From Halostreptopolyspora alba (GTDB lineage Bacteria > Actinomycetota > Actinomycetes > Streptosporangiales > Streptosporangiaceae): DNA of 64,000 nt. The stretch spans positions 1-64,000 of the forward strand of contig RJMB01000027.1 of the NCBI GenBank assembly GCA_003725585.1. Direction: 5' to 3'. A program made the position numbers and the translations under genes. Under the pieces are notes generated by a model. That model worked only from the letters and a program-made list of their open reading frames with translations, made no database searches and was not told the DNA's origin. Positions 1 to 8,068 of the stretch are shown here, in pieces (position 1 is the stretch's first letter; every line of letters begins with the position of its first letter).

Positions 1-258
1 CTGCGGCGCTGGTCGCTCGTGTTTGTTGGGGCTCGCTGGCGCTCGCCTGCTCGGGTGCCTGGGAAGCCGGGGATCTTCGGGTCCTGCGGCGCTGGTCGCT
101 CGTTCCTCGCTCCCGCGCCTGCGGACCCTGCAGAACCCCGGCGGCACCCGACCCACTCGCTCCCGCGCCTACGGACCCTGCGGAACCCCGGCGGCATCCG
201 AGACAACCCCGATGTCGTGGGGTCGCCCGGCCAGCCCCGTGTCTCATAGGGTGACGGC
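1..258. repeat. Short direct repeats upstream of folP
   Basis: This gene-free stretch carries two copies of a 46-base unit starting at 106 and 156 (period 50) that differ at only three positions. A separate 20-base sequence at 1-20 recurs exactly at 84-103. No open frame here has coding character, and the gene that would normally precede folP lies outside the window. The repeats look like local tandem duplication of intergenic DNA; whether the unit occurs elsewhere in the genome cannot be seen here. Confidence 0.75.
247..252 (+). promoter_or_regulatory. Candidate -10 element for leaderless folP
   Basis: TAGGGT sits six bases before the folP ATG. This is the TAnnnT-to-start spacing expected when transcription begins at the start codon. 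No Shine-Dalgarno sequence precedes the ATG, which fits a leaderless transcript. Similar elements occur before several other genes in the window. No convincing -35 is visible. Confidence 0.4.
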
Positions 259-1164
259 ATGACGTCGATGTACAAGCCACCGGGGCTTCCCGAGGCTGAT
301 CGCTGCCTGGTCATGGGGGTGGTGAACGTCACCCCGGACTCGTTCTCCGACGGTGGGCGATGGTTCGACACCGGGCGGGCGATCGAGCACGGTCTGCGCC
401 TCGCCGAGGAGGGGGCCGACATCGTCGACGTCGGCGGCGAGTCCACCCGTCCCGGGGCGCAGCGGGTGACGTGCGACGAGGAGATCCGCCGGGTCGGCCC
501 GGTCGTGACGGAGCTGGCCCGGCAGGGGGTTCCGGTCAGCATCGACACCATGCGCGCGGAGGTGGCCGGGCACGCCGTGGACGCGGGCGCGCTCCTGGTG
601 AACGACGTCAGTGGCGGGCTCGCCGACCCCGCCATGGCGCGGCTGGTCGCGCGGACCGGAGTGGCCTACGTGCTGATGCACTGGCGCGGCCACAGCCACG
701 AGATGGAGAACCGCGCCGTGTACGGCGACGTGGTCAAGGAGGTGCACGACGAGCTGCGCGCGCGCCTCGAGTCGATGGTCGACGAGGGGGTCGATCCCGG
801 CCAGATCGTTCTCGACCCCGGTCTCGGCTTCGCCAAGCGCCCCGAGAACGCCCACAACTGGGCGCTGCTCGCCCACATGGACACGTTCCACGCTCTGGGG
901 CGTCCCCTGCTGATCGCGGGCTCCCGCAAACGCTTCCTCGGCCGGCTGCTCACCGACCCCGAAGGCAACGAACGCGTGTTCACCGAGTGCGACGACGCCA
1001 CCCTCGCGCTCACCACGTTGTCCGCGGATCGCGGCGCCTGGTGCGTACGGGTGCACAACGTCCGGCCCAGCGCCGACGCGGTGCGGGTTGCGGCGGCCTG
1101 GAACACGGGCGGCGCCCGGCTGGACCAGGGGCGCGGCACCCCGGTGGGGCGGAGCGTCCGGTGA
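259..1164 (+). CDS. folP: Dihydropteroate synthase
   Basis: FolP condenses 6-hydroxymethyl-7,8-dihydropterin diphosphate with p-aminobenzoate to form dihydropteroate in cytosolic folate synthesis; it is the sulfonamide target. The 301-residue protein is a full-length TIM barrel. Signature 1 (MGVVNVTPDSFSDGG) is at residues 19-33, the DVGGESTRPG loop at 57-66, and LDPGLGFAK and GSRKRFLG follow. It starts the folate gene run, and its stop overlaps the GTG of the next gene by four bases (GTGA), so the two are probably translationally coupled. The start was chosen because TAGGGT lies six bases upstream and the N-terminus reaches the first signature at normal spacing. Confidence 0.96.
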   Translation: MTSMYKPPGLPEADRCLVMGVVNVTPDSFSDGGRWFDTGRAIEHGLRLAEEGADIVDVGGESTRPGAQRVTCDEEIRRVGPVVTELARQGVPVSIDTMRAEVAGHAVDAGALLVNDVSGGLADPAMARLVARTGVAYVLMHWRGHSHEMENRAVYGDVVKEVHDELRARLESMVDEGVDPGQIVLDPGLGFAKRPENAHNWALLAHMDTFHALGRPLLIAGSRKRFLGRLLTDPEGNERVFTECDDATLALTTLSADRGAWCVRVHNVRPSADAVRVAAAWNTGGARLDQGRGTPVGRSVR

Positions 1165-1598
1165 AGTCCCGCCAGGAGATCGTTGATCGGGTGGCTGAGG
1201 TCAACACCCAGTTCTACGGGGCGATCGAGGACGGCGACATTGACCTCATGCGTCGGGTGTGGGCCGAGGAGGACGAGGCGCCGGACCTCGTGTGCGTGAA
1301 CCCCGGCTGGCCGCTGCTGCGTGGCCGCGCGGAGATCATGCGCGCGTGGATGCTGGTCATGGCGAACGTGCCCTACATCCAGTACGTGTTGACCGAGACC
1401 AACATCGGCGTGAGCGGCGACACCGCGATGGTCACCTGCGAGGAGAACGTGCTCACCGCCGAGGACGACAGCCCGGGTTTCGTCGCCGGAGGCCGGGTGG
1501 TCGCCACGAACCTCTTCGTGCACACGACGAACGGCTGGCGGATGTGGTCGCACCACGCCTCGCCGGTGATGCTCGACGACGATGACGAAGAGGAGTGA
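1161..1598 (+). CDS. NTF2/SnoaL-like protein within the folate operon
   Basis: A 145-residue protein of the nuclear transport factor 2 superfamily. It has an N-terminal helix pair (VDRVAEVNTQFYGAIEDGD), a NPGWPLLRGRAEIMRAW segment, beta strands ending in FVHTTNGWRMWSHHAS, and an acidic C-terminus. Proteins with this fold bind small hydrophobic or cyclic ligands, and some are isomerases or hydrolases; no catalytic residues can be assigned with confidence. The GTG start overlaps the folP stop, and the C-terminus overlaps the start of folB, so it is embedded in the folate operon. I recall similar genes beside folP in other actinomycetes, which suggests a pterin-related role, but this is inference from context. 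Confidence 0.88.
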   Translation: MKSRQEIVDRVAEVNTQFYGAIEDGDIDLMRRVWAEEDEAPDLVCVNPGWPLLRGRAEIMRAWMLVMANVPYIQYVLTETNIGVSGDTAMVTCEENVLTAEDDSPGFVAGGRVVATNLFVHTTNGWRMWSHHASPVMLDDDDEEE

Positions 1599-2004
1599 GG
1601 TGACCGGCGCGGGAGGACCTGCGGCCCGGGCCGACCCCCGGGACCGCCTGGACCGGATAGCTGTGCGGGGACTTCGCGCGTGGGGCCACCACGGCGTCCT
1701 CGAGCGGGAGCGGCGTGAGGGCCAGACGTTCGTGGTCGACGTCGTGCTGGGGGTGGACTCCCGGGAGGCGGCGCGTACAGACGACCTCGCCCACACGGTT
1801 CACTACGGGGTCCTCAGTGAGCGCTTGGTCGGCGCGGTCGAGGGCGAGCCGGTGGCCCTCATCGAGACGCTGGCACAGCGCCTCGCGGACACCTGCCTCG
1901 CCGAAAGCGTGGTACACGAGGTGGAGGTGACGGTGCACAAACCCGACGCGCCGATTCCGCACGAGTTCTCCGACGTCACCATCACGATCGTGCGGGACCG
2001 CTGA
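1582..2004 (+). CDS. folB: Dihydroneopterin aldolase
   Basis: FolB cleaves 7,8-dihydroneopterin to 6-hydroxymethyl-7,8-dihydropterin and glycolaldehyde, upstream of FolK. The core from about residue 24 (DRIAVRGLRAWGHHGVLERERREGQTFVVDVVL) is typical, with HYGVLSE and the C-terminal EVTVHKPDAPIPHEFSDV strand carrying the conserved K-P-x-A motif. From ATG 1582 the protein has 140 residues and a short extra N-terminus. GTG 1600, just after the previous gene's stop, would give a more usual length and is an equally good start. The stop overlaps the folK ATG by one base. Confidence 0.95.
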   Translation: MTKRSEVTGAGGPAARADPRDRLDRIAVRGLRAWGHHGVLERERREGQTFVVDVVLGVDSREAARTDDLAHTVHYGVLSERLVGAVEGEPVALIETLAQRLADTCLAESVVHEVEVTVHKPDAPIPHEFSDVTITIVRDR

Positions 2005-2531
2005 TGGGGACCCCGGCCATCACGCGCCGGGCGGTGCTGTCACTGGGCAGCAACCTCGGCGAACGCATGGAGCACCTGCAGGGCGCGGTCGACGCGCTGT
2101 TCGACGCCGACGGTCTCACCCCGGTGGCGCTTTCGCCGGTGTACGAGACCGCTCCCGTGGGCGGTCCGGAGCAGGGCGCCTTCCTGAACGCCATCGTCGT
2201 GGCCGACAGCACCCTCGGCCCCGACCTGCTGCTGGAACGCGCCCAGAACGTCGAGCTGGCGTTTCACCGTGAGCGCGCGCAACGCTGGGGACCGCGCACC
2301 CTGGACGTCGACATCATCGCCTATGGCGACGAGGTCCGCGACTCCCCGGAGCTCACCCTGCCGCACCCGCGCGCCCACGAGCGGGCGTTCGTGCTGTCCC
2401 CCTGGACCGACGTCGAGCCCGAGGCCACCATCCCGGGGAAGGGCAACGCGCGGGAGCTGCTGGGCGGTCCCGGCGTCGCGGAGCAGCGAATGCGCCGACG
2501 TGACGACCTCGTTCTGCGCGTGCCGGAGTGA
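2004..2531 (+). CDS. folK: 6-hydroxymethyl-7,8-dihydropterin pyrophosphokinase
   Basis: FolK (HPPK) transfers pyrophosphate from ATP to hydroxymethyl-dihydropterin, making the FolP substrate. The 175-residue protein has LGSNLGERMEHLQGAV near residue 13, the SPVYETAPVG strand, the catalytic RWGPRTLDVDII segment with its metal-binding Asp pair, and LPHPRAHERAFVL. It is joined to folB by a one-base TGATG overlap and to the next gene by a GTGA overlap, so folP to the DUF3180 gene is one continuous unit. With folP and folB it completes the pterin branch except for folE, which would lie upstream of the window. Confidence 0.96.
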   Translation: MGTPAITRRAVLSLGSNLGERMEHLQGAVDALFDADGLTPVALSPVYETAPVGGPEQGAFLNAIVVADSTLGPDLLLERAQNVELAFHRERAQRWGPRTLDVDIIAYGDEVRDSPELTLPHPRAHERAFVLSPWTDVEPEATIPGKGNARELLGGPGVAEQRMRRRDDLVLRVPE

Positions 2532-3049
2532 CCACATCGACAACCGGCGGGGAGCACATGGACAGGCAGACGCACCAGGGCAGCGTGCGGCCGACAGGCT
2601 GGCGGCTTGTGCTGGGGACCATCCTGATCACGGGGATGCTGTGCTATGTCGTGGTGGACCAGGCGTACGCGAGCCTTCCCCTGCTGCCGTGGACGGCGAT
2701 CCCCACGCTCGCGCTGCTGGCCGTCGGAGAGGGGATCACGGCCGTACACACCCGCCGCCGGATCCGCCGGGTTGCGGGGACGGTCCCGATCGATCCGTTG
2801 AGCGCCGCCCGGCTGGTCGCGCTGGCCAAGGCCAGCGCGGTGTTGGCCTCACTGGGGATCGGCGCGTTCGGGGGGATGGCGCTAGCGCTGTTGAGCCGGC
2901 TGCACGCGCCGGCGTCGCGCGCCGACGCCCTCACCGCCTCCGGGACGCTTCTCGCGGCGGGCCTGGTGCTGGCCGCGGCGCTGTTCCTGGAGTACTCCTG
3001 CCGTGTCCCGGACGGGGACGAGGGTGAGGAGCAGCCGCACGGCGAGTAG
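2528..3049 (+). CDS. DUF3180 membrane protein
   Basis: A 173-residue integral membrane protein of the actinobacterial DUF3180 family, function unknown. Four hydrophobic segments can be seen: about residues 26-46, 52-68, 98-122 (AVLASLGIGAFGGMALALL) and 137-155. A basic loop (TRRRIRRVAG) follows the second and an acidic tail (GDEGEEQPHGE) ends the protein. GTG 2528 overlaps the folK stop; ATG 2558 is a possible alternative start. It is the last gene of the folate run before a 98-base gap holding only a small GGGC/GCCC hairpin. Confidence 0.85.
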   Translation: MTTSTTGGEHMDRQTHQGSVRPTGWRLVLGTILITGMLCYVVVDQAYASLPLLPWTAIPTLALLAVGEGITAVHTRRRIRRVAGTVPIDPLSAARLVALAKASAVLASLGIGAFGGMALALLSRLHAPASRADALTASGTLLAAGLVLAAALFLEYSCRVPDGDEGEEQPHGE

Positions 3050-3159
3050 CCGTGAACGGGCTTCCGCCCGCGCACGCGAGAACCGCACCAGGTGATCGAG
3101 GTCCACACCCCGTGCCGCTCCTACACACGGGATTGGCATGAGGATGATTGACTGGAATC

Positions 3160-3786
3160 GTGGAGTTTGACGCGTCTGAGCAATCAGCCTCACCGGTCGC
3201 GACCGACACGGAACCCGGGGGCTCCGCCGAGAACACCGGGCCGCGGCGCGAGTCAGCGGAGGAGGCGAGCGTGGCGGCCGCCCCTGTGTCCTCGGTGGCG
3301 GCGGCCTTCGCCGCTCCCGCGCACATGACGTGGACCCGGGTGTCACCGAGGCTGGCCTGGTACCGCAGGCTGCTCCTGCTCGCTCCCGCGCTGCCGGTGG
3401 TCGTGCTCGGTGGCGCGGTCGTCGGACTGTGGTGGAGCTGGCAGTGGGCGGGTGCGCTGGCCGGACTCGTCGCGCTCGTGGTCGCGGTGAGCTGGCTGGC
3501 CGCGCGTTCGGAGGCGCGGGCGTGGGGGTACGCCGAAGGCCACACCGATCTTTACCTGACCTATGGCGTCATCGTGCGCCAGCTGATCGTCGTTCCCTAC
3601 GGGCGTATGCAGGTGGTCGACGTCACCTCCAACCTGCTGGAGCAGGTACTGGGGATAGCGACCGTGCGGGTCCGGACGGCGGCGACCACCGTCGACCCCC
3701 GGATTCCCGGCCTGCGCTTCGACGACGCCGTGGTGTTGCGCGACCGGCTGGCGACACGAAGCGAAACGTTCTCAACGGGGCTGTAA
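3160..3786 (+). CDS. PH domain-containing membrane protein (YdbS-like)
   Basis: A protein of about 208 residues with a low-complexity N-terminus (about 50 residues), two adjacent membrane segments (LLLLAPALPVVVLGGAVVGLW and WAGALAGLVALVVAVSW), then a bacterial PH-like domain (bPH_2). The domain contains the typical DLYLTYGVIVRQLIVVPYGRM and VDVTSNLLEQVLGIATVRVRT motifs. Family members work in pairs with a larger multi-PH partner, as with Bacillus YdbS/YdbT, which is exactly the next gene. GTG 3160 is preferred; an in-frame TTG at 3148 would add four residues. Function is unknown; a role at the membrane or envelope is inferred. Confidence 0.85.
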   Translation: MEFDASEQSASPVATDTEPGGSAENTGPRRESAEEASVAAAPVSSVAAAFAAPAHMTWTRVSPRLAWYRRLLLLAPALPVVVLGGAVVGLWWSWQWAGALAGLVALVVAVSWLAARSEARAWGYAEGHTDLYLTYGVIVRQLIVVPYGRMQVVDVTSNLLEQVLGIATVRVRTAATTVDPRIPGLRFDDAVVLRDRLATRSETFSTGL

Positions 3787-3789
3787 CGC

Positions 3790-6144
3790 GTGAGCGAAGC
3801 GAACGAGGGTCCGTCCGCTGGCGACCCGCCCGAGTCCTCGGTGCCGGGCGGCGGTGGCGGCGATGGAGGCGCGGGCGATCCGCCCGCGTGCGGGGACGCC
3901 TGGTTCGACACCGGCCCGTCCCCCCAGGAACGCTCCGCGCGGGGGCGAGCGTCTGACAACCAGCCCGACGAGCCCGCGACGCGGGAAGGCGGCTGGTTCA
4001 CCGAGCCGCCGACCGGGGCGGCCCTGCCGCCCCTGCGGGAGGTGACCGCCCCCACGGAGTCGCACGCCGCCGAGCAGGTGACGCCGCCCGCCGCGGAACC
4101 CGGACCCCGCGAGGCCCATTCCGCCGCCACCGCTGGGAACGACCATGAACCCCGTGGCGGCGCGGCGTCGGAGCACGGCGGGGAGGGAGCGCCGGCACGG
4201 CGCGAGTACGACCATAACGGGGCGGGTGACCCTTCGCCCGCGGGCGGGGAGAACGGTATCCCCGACCCAGAGAGAACCCACGAGGGGCCGAAGCGGGCCG
4301 GCGCTGTGACGCCTCTGGGGCCACACGTGGCCGAGGAGCGCGCCGAGACCGGCCCTCCCGGTGGCCGGAACGGCCGAAGCCAACCCGAACGGGCACGCCC
4401 CGCCACCTTCGAACCGCCGCCAGCCGCGCCCGGCCCCGCCTGGCAGGCGTACCGCCCCCCCGGGTACGCCGCACGGCCCGCGCCCGCCCCACCGGGGTAC
4501 CGCCCTTCCGGGCCGCCGGCCGCGCCACAGCCACCTCCCGGGGCGCCACAGCCTCCGCCCGGGGCACCACCACCGAACACCACACCCCCTCCGGGGGCGC
4601 CCTCGCCTCCGGCGCACCCTCCCCACCCCGGGGCGGCGCCGCACGGCACGCAGGCGCCCGGGGCGCGGCCCCCGAGTGCCCAGCCACATCCCGGTGCCGC
4701 AGCCTCCGGGTACGCGCCCGGTCCCGCCTCGCCGTACCACGCCGGTGGCAACGTGCGCTTCCTACCGCCGTCACCGCCGGGAGGCAGCGGCGCCTCGCCA
4801 TCTCCGCCACCACCGGTGGCGCCGCCCACGCCACCACAGCGCCCCCCGGAGGTCGACGTCACACGGGGTCGGCACCGGATGCACTGGTCGACGGTGCCGT
4901 TCCAGGTGTTGTTGTTCACCGTGGTGTTCCTGGCGCTGCCCGGTGTGATGCTCATGCAGTTCGGCGCGATCGTGTTCGTGTCGATCATGTCGGTCGCCGC
5001 TCTCGGCGCGACCGGCTACGCGGTGCTGTCCTGGTCGCGCTCGTTCTTCGAGCTGAACGAGGACCATCTCATCGTGCACACCGGGCTGGTGCGGCAGCTC
5101 TCCCGAGAGATCCCACTGAGCCGGCTGCAGGCCGTGGACGTGGTACGGCCGCTGTTGATGCAGATTCTCGGGCTCGCCGAGCTGCGAGTCGAGCTGGCCG
5201 GCGGCGACTCCGGCGAAATCAGGTTACGGTACCTCTCCCACGGGACCGCGGAGCGGTTACGGGCCTCGTTGCTCGCGCACGCGGCCGGGCTGTCCGGCAG
5301 GACACCGGAGGCTCCGGAGTGGCCCTTCTACCGGCTTCCGTTCGGTCTGCTGCTGGGGGCGCTCACGTTCCGGGTCCCGGTGTTGAGCGCGTTCGCGCTG
5401 CTCGTGGCACTGCTGGTCGCCGGTTACATGTTCCGGGAACTGGGCGTGCTCGGGGGTGCGGTCCCGTTGCTGCTGGGACTGATCCGGGGGTTCCACGGCC
5501 CGCTACTGCGTTACACGGACTTCTACTCCTCGCTCTCACCCGACGGCCTGCGCCTGCGGTACGGAATCTTCCAGGCGCGGATGCAGACGGTGCCGCCGGG
5601 CAGAGTGCAGGCGGTCCGTATCGTGGAGCCGATGCTCTGGCGCGTTCTGGGCGTGGCCCGGGTCGAGGCCAACGTCGCGGGCTATGTGGGAGAGCGCCAG
5701 ATGGACTCCTCGACCCTGCTCCCGGTGGCTCCGCGACGGACGGCGTTCGCCTTGGTCAACGAGCTGTTCCCGGGGACGGACGCCGCACGGGTGGCCCTGC
5801 ACCGGGCCGCGCGTGGCCGCTCCGGCAACGAGGCGGTGGGCACCGACGGCGGCCTGGTGGTGACCTCGCACGGCACCTTCACCCGGGTCGTCGAGATCGT
5901 TCCGGAAGCCCGCGTACAGACGGTCCGACTCACCGCGGGCCCGTTGAGCAGGTGGCGCGGGATCGCCACCGTGCACGTGGACACCCCACCCGGCCCGATC
6001 CGGGCGCACGCGGCGGGACGCGACATCGGGGAGGCGCGGCGGATCGTCGACGGGATCGCCGAACGCGGGCAGGGGGCACGAATGTCGGGCACGGGCCCGG
6101 AACGATGGGCGACCCGGAGCGAGCGACCCGGTCCCCCGAGCTGA
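3790..6144 (+). CDS. Multi-PH domain membrane protein with long proline-rich N-terminus (YdbT-like)
   Basis: A 784-residue partner of the preceding protein. Residues 1 to about 355 are low complexity and disordered, rich in Pro, Gly, Ala and Glu. From residue 355 the conserved part begins: paired membrane segments (VPFQVLLFTVVFLALPGVML, AIVFVSIMSVAALGATGYAV), a bPH_2 domain (ELNEDHLIVHTGLVRQLSRE, LSRLQAVDVVRPLLMQILGL), a second membrane hairpin (LPFGLLLGALTFRVPVLSAF) and further PH-like repeats (PDGLRLRYGIFQARMQTVPP and GGLVVTSHGTFTRVVEIVPE). The gap to the upstream gene is three bases, so the two are co-translated. The proline-rich extension is unusually long for this family and may be exposed to the cytoplasm as a binding platform; that is inference. 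Confidence 0.85.
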   Translation: MSEANEGPSAGDPPESSVPGGGGGDGGAGDPPACGDAWFDTGPSPQERSARGRASDNQPDEPATREGGWFTEPPTGAALPPLREVTAPTESHAAEQVTPPAAEPGPREAHSAATAGNDHEPRGGAASEHGGEGAPARREYDHNGAGDPSPAGGENGIPDPERTHEGPKRAGAVTPLGPHVAEERAETGPPGGRNGRSQPERARPATFEPPPAAPGPAWQAYRPPGYAARPAPAPPGYRPSGPPAAPQPPPGAPQPPPGAPPPNTTPPPGAPSPPAHPPHPGAAPHGTQAPGARPPSAQPHPGAAASGYAPGPASPYHAGGNVRFLPPSPPGGSGASPSPPPPVAPPTPPQRPPEVDVTRGRHRMHWSTVPFQVLLFTVVFLALPGVMLMQFGAIVFVSIMSVAALGATGYAVLSWSRSFFELNEDHLIVHTGLVRQLSREIPLSRLQAVDVVRPLLMQILGLAELRVELAGGDSGEIRLRYLSHGTAERLRASLLAHAAGLSGRTPEAPEWPFYRLPFGLLLGALTFRVPVLSAFALLVALLVAGYMFRELGVLGGAVPLLLGLIRGFHGPLLRYTDFYSSLSPDGLRLRYGIFQARMQTVPPGRVQAVRIVEPMLWRVLGVARVEANVAGYVGERQMDSSTLLPVAPRRTAFALVNELFPGTDAARVALHRAARGRSGNEAVGTDGGLVVTSHGTFTRVVEIVPEARVQTVRLTAGPLSRWRGIATVHVDTPPGPIRAHAAGRDIGEARRIVDGIAERGQGARMSGTGPERWATRSERPGPPS

Positions 6145-6188
6145 GGGCGGCCGCGACGACCGGAGTTCGCGCCACTCGAGCCGGCCAG

Positions 6189-6194
6189 TAGGGT
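6189..6194 (+). promoter_or_regulatory. Candidate -10 element for the pantothenate/NAD operon
   Basis: TAGGGT lies 44 bases before ATG 6239 and would give a leader of about 37 bases. It is the only actinobacterial -10-like element between the end of the PH-domain gene and the next start. No clear -35 is visible. Confidence 0.3.
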
Positions 6195-6238
6195 TGGGCC
6201 CGAGACGTCCGGTACCCCGGGTGGACTGGAACGAGGAC

Positions 6239-7132
6239 ATGGAACCCACGGAAGCTACGCGTCAGCGGCCAGCCCGGCTGGCGGTCGGTGTCATCGGTCC
6301 GGGCCGTGTCGGCTCGGTCCTGGGAGCGGCGTTGGAACGTGCCGGGCACCGTGTCGTGGCGGCGTCCGCCGTGTCCGAAACCTCTCGCGACCGCGTCGAG
6401 CGGCGACTACCCGACGCCCGCGTCCGCGAGCCCGCGGGCGTGGTCGAGGCGGCCGACCTGGTGCTGCTCACGGTTCCCGACGACGCCCTGGCACCGCTGG
6501 TCGACGGTCTCGCCGACACCGGCGCCCGGGTCGAGGGCACGATCCTCGCGCACACCAGCGGCAGCCACGGCTACGGCGTTCTCTCCAGCGCGACCTCGTT
6601 GGGCGCGCTCCCGTTGGCGCTGCACCCGGTCATGACGTTCACGGGACGCGACGAGGACCTCGACCGCCTCGCCAGCTGCGCTTTCGGGGTGACCGCCCCG
6701 GAGGCCCTACGGCCCATCGCCGAGGCGCTGGTCGTGGAGATGGGCGCCGACCCCGTGTGGATCGCCGAGGAGCACCGCGCGCTCTACCACACCGCACTCG
6801 CGGGGGGAGCGAACCACCTGGTCACACTGGTGACGGAAAGCGCCGCCCTGCTCGGCAAGGCCGGGGTGGAGAGCCCTTCGCGAGTGCTCGGCCCCCTCCT
6901 GGGCGCGGCCCTGGACAACGCGCTGCGCCTGGGAACGGATGGTCTCAGCGGCCCGGTCATGCGTGGGGACGCCGAGACCGTCGCGGGGCACATAGCGCAG
7001 CTGCGCGCGCACTCCCCGGAGAGCGTGCCGAGCTATGTCGCCCTGGCGCGGCTGACCGCGGGCCGGGCCCTCGACGCGGGGATGCTCAAGCCGAACGACG
7101 CGGAGCGCTTGCTGGACGTCCTCCGGGCGTGA
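6239..7132 (+). CDS. Rossmann-like / DUF2520 protein, candidate ketopantoate reductase-like
   Basis: A 297-residue protein with an N-terminal NAD(P)-binding Rossmann domain (VGVIGPGRVGSVLGAAL, GxGxxG-like with P replacing the usual Ala) and a C-terminal helical DUF2520 domain (YHTALAGGANHLVTLVTESA; ALDNALRLG..LSGPVMRGDAETVAGH). The architecture resembles 6-phosphogluconate, proline and ketopantoate reductases. It lies 26 bases upstream of panC, so a step in pantoate formation is a reasonable hypothesis. ATG 6239 is chosen, with GAGGA a few bases upstream; a longer frame from 6194 lacks a ribosome binding site. The assignment to a reaction is inference from fold and neighbour. Confidence 0.87.
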   Translation: MEPTEATRQRPARLAVGVIGPGRVGSVLGAALERAGHRVVAASAVSETSRDRVERRLPDARVREPAGVVEAADLVLLTVPDDALAPLVDGLADTGARVEGTILAHTSGSHGYGVLSSATSLGALPLALHPVMTFTGRDEDLDRLASCAFGVTAPEALRPIAEALVVEMGADPVWIAEEHRALYHTALAGGANHLVTLVTESAALLGKAGVESPSRVLGPLLGAALDNALRLGTDGLSGPVMRGDAETVAGHIAQLRAHSPESVPSYVALARLTAGRALDAGMLKPNDAERLLDVLRA

Positions 7133-7158
7133 GCCGACAACCCTTTTGGAGGACAGGT

Positions 7159-8031
7159 ATGGACGAGCCGACCGTCACCCCGCGCACCGTCCCGCAGGTC
7201 GCCCGTACGACCGAGGAGTTCGGCCCGCTGCGTGAGAAGTTGGGCCGGCTGGCCCTGGTTCCGACGATGGGGGCGCTGCACAGGGGGCATCGGAGGCTGA
7301 TCACCGAGGCGCGAGAGCAGGCGGACTCGGTCGTCGTGAGTATCTTCGTCAACCCCTTGCAGTTCGGGCCGGGAGAGGACTACGACCGCTACCCGCGCGA
7401 CCTCGACGCCGACCTCGAGTCCTGCGCCGACGAGGGGGTGGACGCGGTGTTCGCCCCCAGCGCGGAGGTGATGTACCCGGGCGAGCAGATCGTCACGGTG
7501 AACCCCGGGCCCATGGGTCGGGTGCTCGAGGGCGAGTTTCGGCCGGGATTCTTCGACGGGGTGCTCACGGTGGTGGCCAAACTCTTCCATCTGGTGCGGC
7601 CGGACATCGCGGTCTTCGGGCAGAAGGACGCCCAGCAGCTCGCCCTGGTCCGGCGTATGGTGCGGGACCTGTGCATGCCCGTTTCGGTCGTGGCCGTGCC
7701 GACCGAACGTGACGCGGACGGGCTGGCGACGTCGAGCCGCAACGCCTACCTGGACCCGCGTGAGCGCCAGAGCGCGCTCGCGCTCTCCCAGGCGCTGCTG
7801 GCCGGGGCGGACGCCTCCGTCACGGGGCCGGTCGGCATTCTCAGCGCCGCCCGATCCGTGCTCGACCGGGCGGCCGTCGCGGACCCGCCCCTCGTCGTCG
7901 ACTACCTCGCCCTGGTGGACCCGCAGACGTTCACCGAGGTCCCCGGGGACTACCGGGGCGAGGCGGTGCTCGCGGTGGCCGCGCGCGTGGGCGGGACCCG
8001 GTTGATTGATAATGTGCCGCTCACACTGTGA
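7159..8031 (+). CDS. panC: Pantothenate synthetase
   Basis: PanC joins pantoate and beta-alanine with ATP through a pantoyl-adenylate. The 290-residue protein has PTMGALHRGH near residue 36 (HIGH-like; most family members have E where R stands), FVNPLQFGPGEDYDRYPR, FGQKDAQQLALVRRMV and SSRNAYL, all expected for the family. A strong GGAGGA at 7148-7153 precedes ATG 7159. panD, which makes beta-alanine and often follows panC in actinomycetes, is missing here; the next gene starts 37 bases later. Confidence 0.96.
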   Translation: MDEPTVTPRTVPQVARTTEEFGPLREKLGRLALVPTMGALHRGHRRLITEAREQADSVVVSIFVNPLQFGPGEDYDRYPRDLDADLESCADEGVDAVFAPSAEVMYPGEQIVTVNPGPMGRVLEGEFRPGFFDGVLTVVAKLFHLVRPDIAVFGQKDAQQLALVRRMVRDLCMPVSVVAVPTERDADGLATSSRNAYLDPRERQSALALSQALLAGADASVTGPVGILSAARSVLDRAAVADPPLVVDYLALVDPQTFTEVPGDYRGEAVLAVAARVGGTRLIDNVPLTL

Positions 8032-8068
8032 CTGCCAGTGGTATCACGCGGAACGAGGAGAGCGCCCG

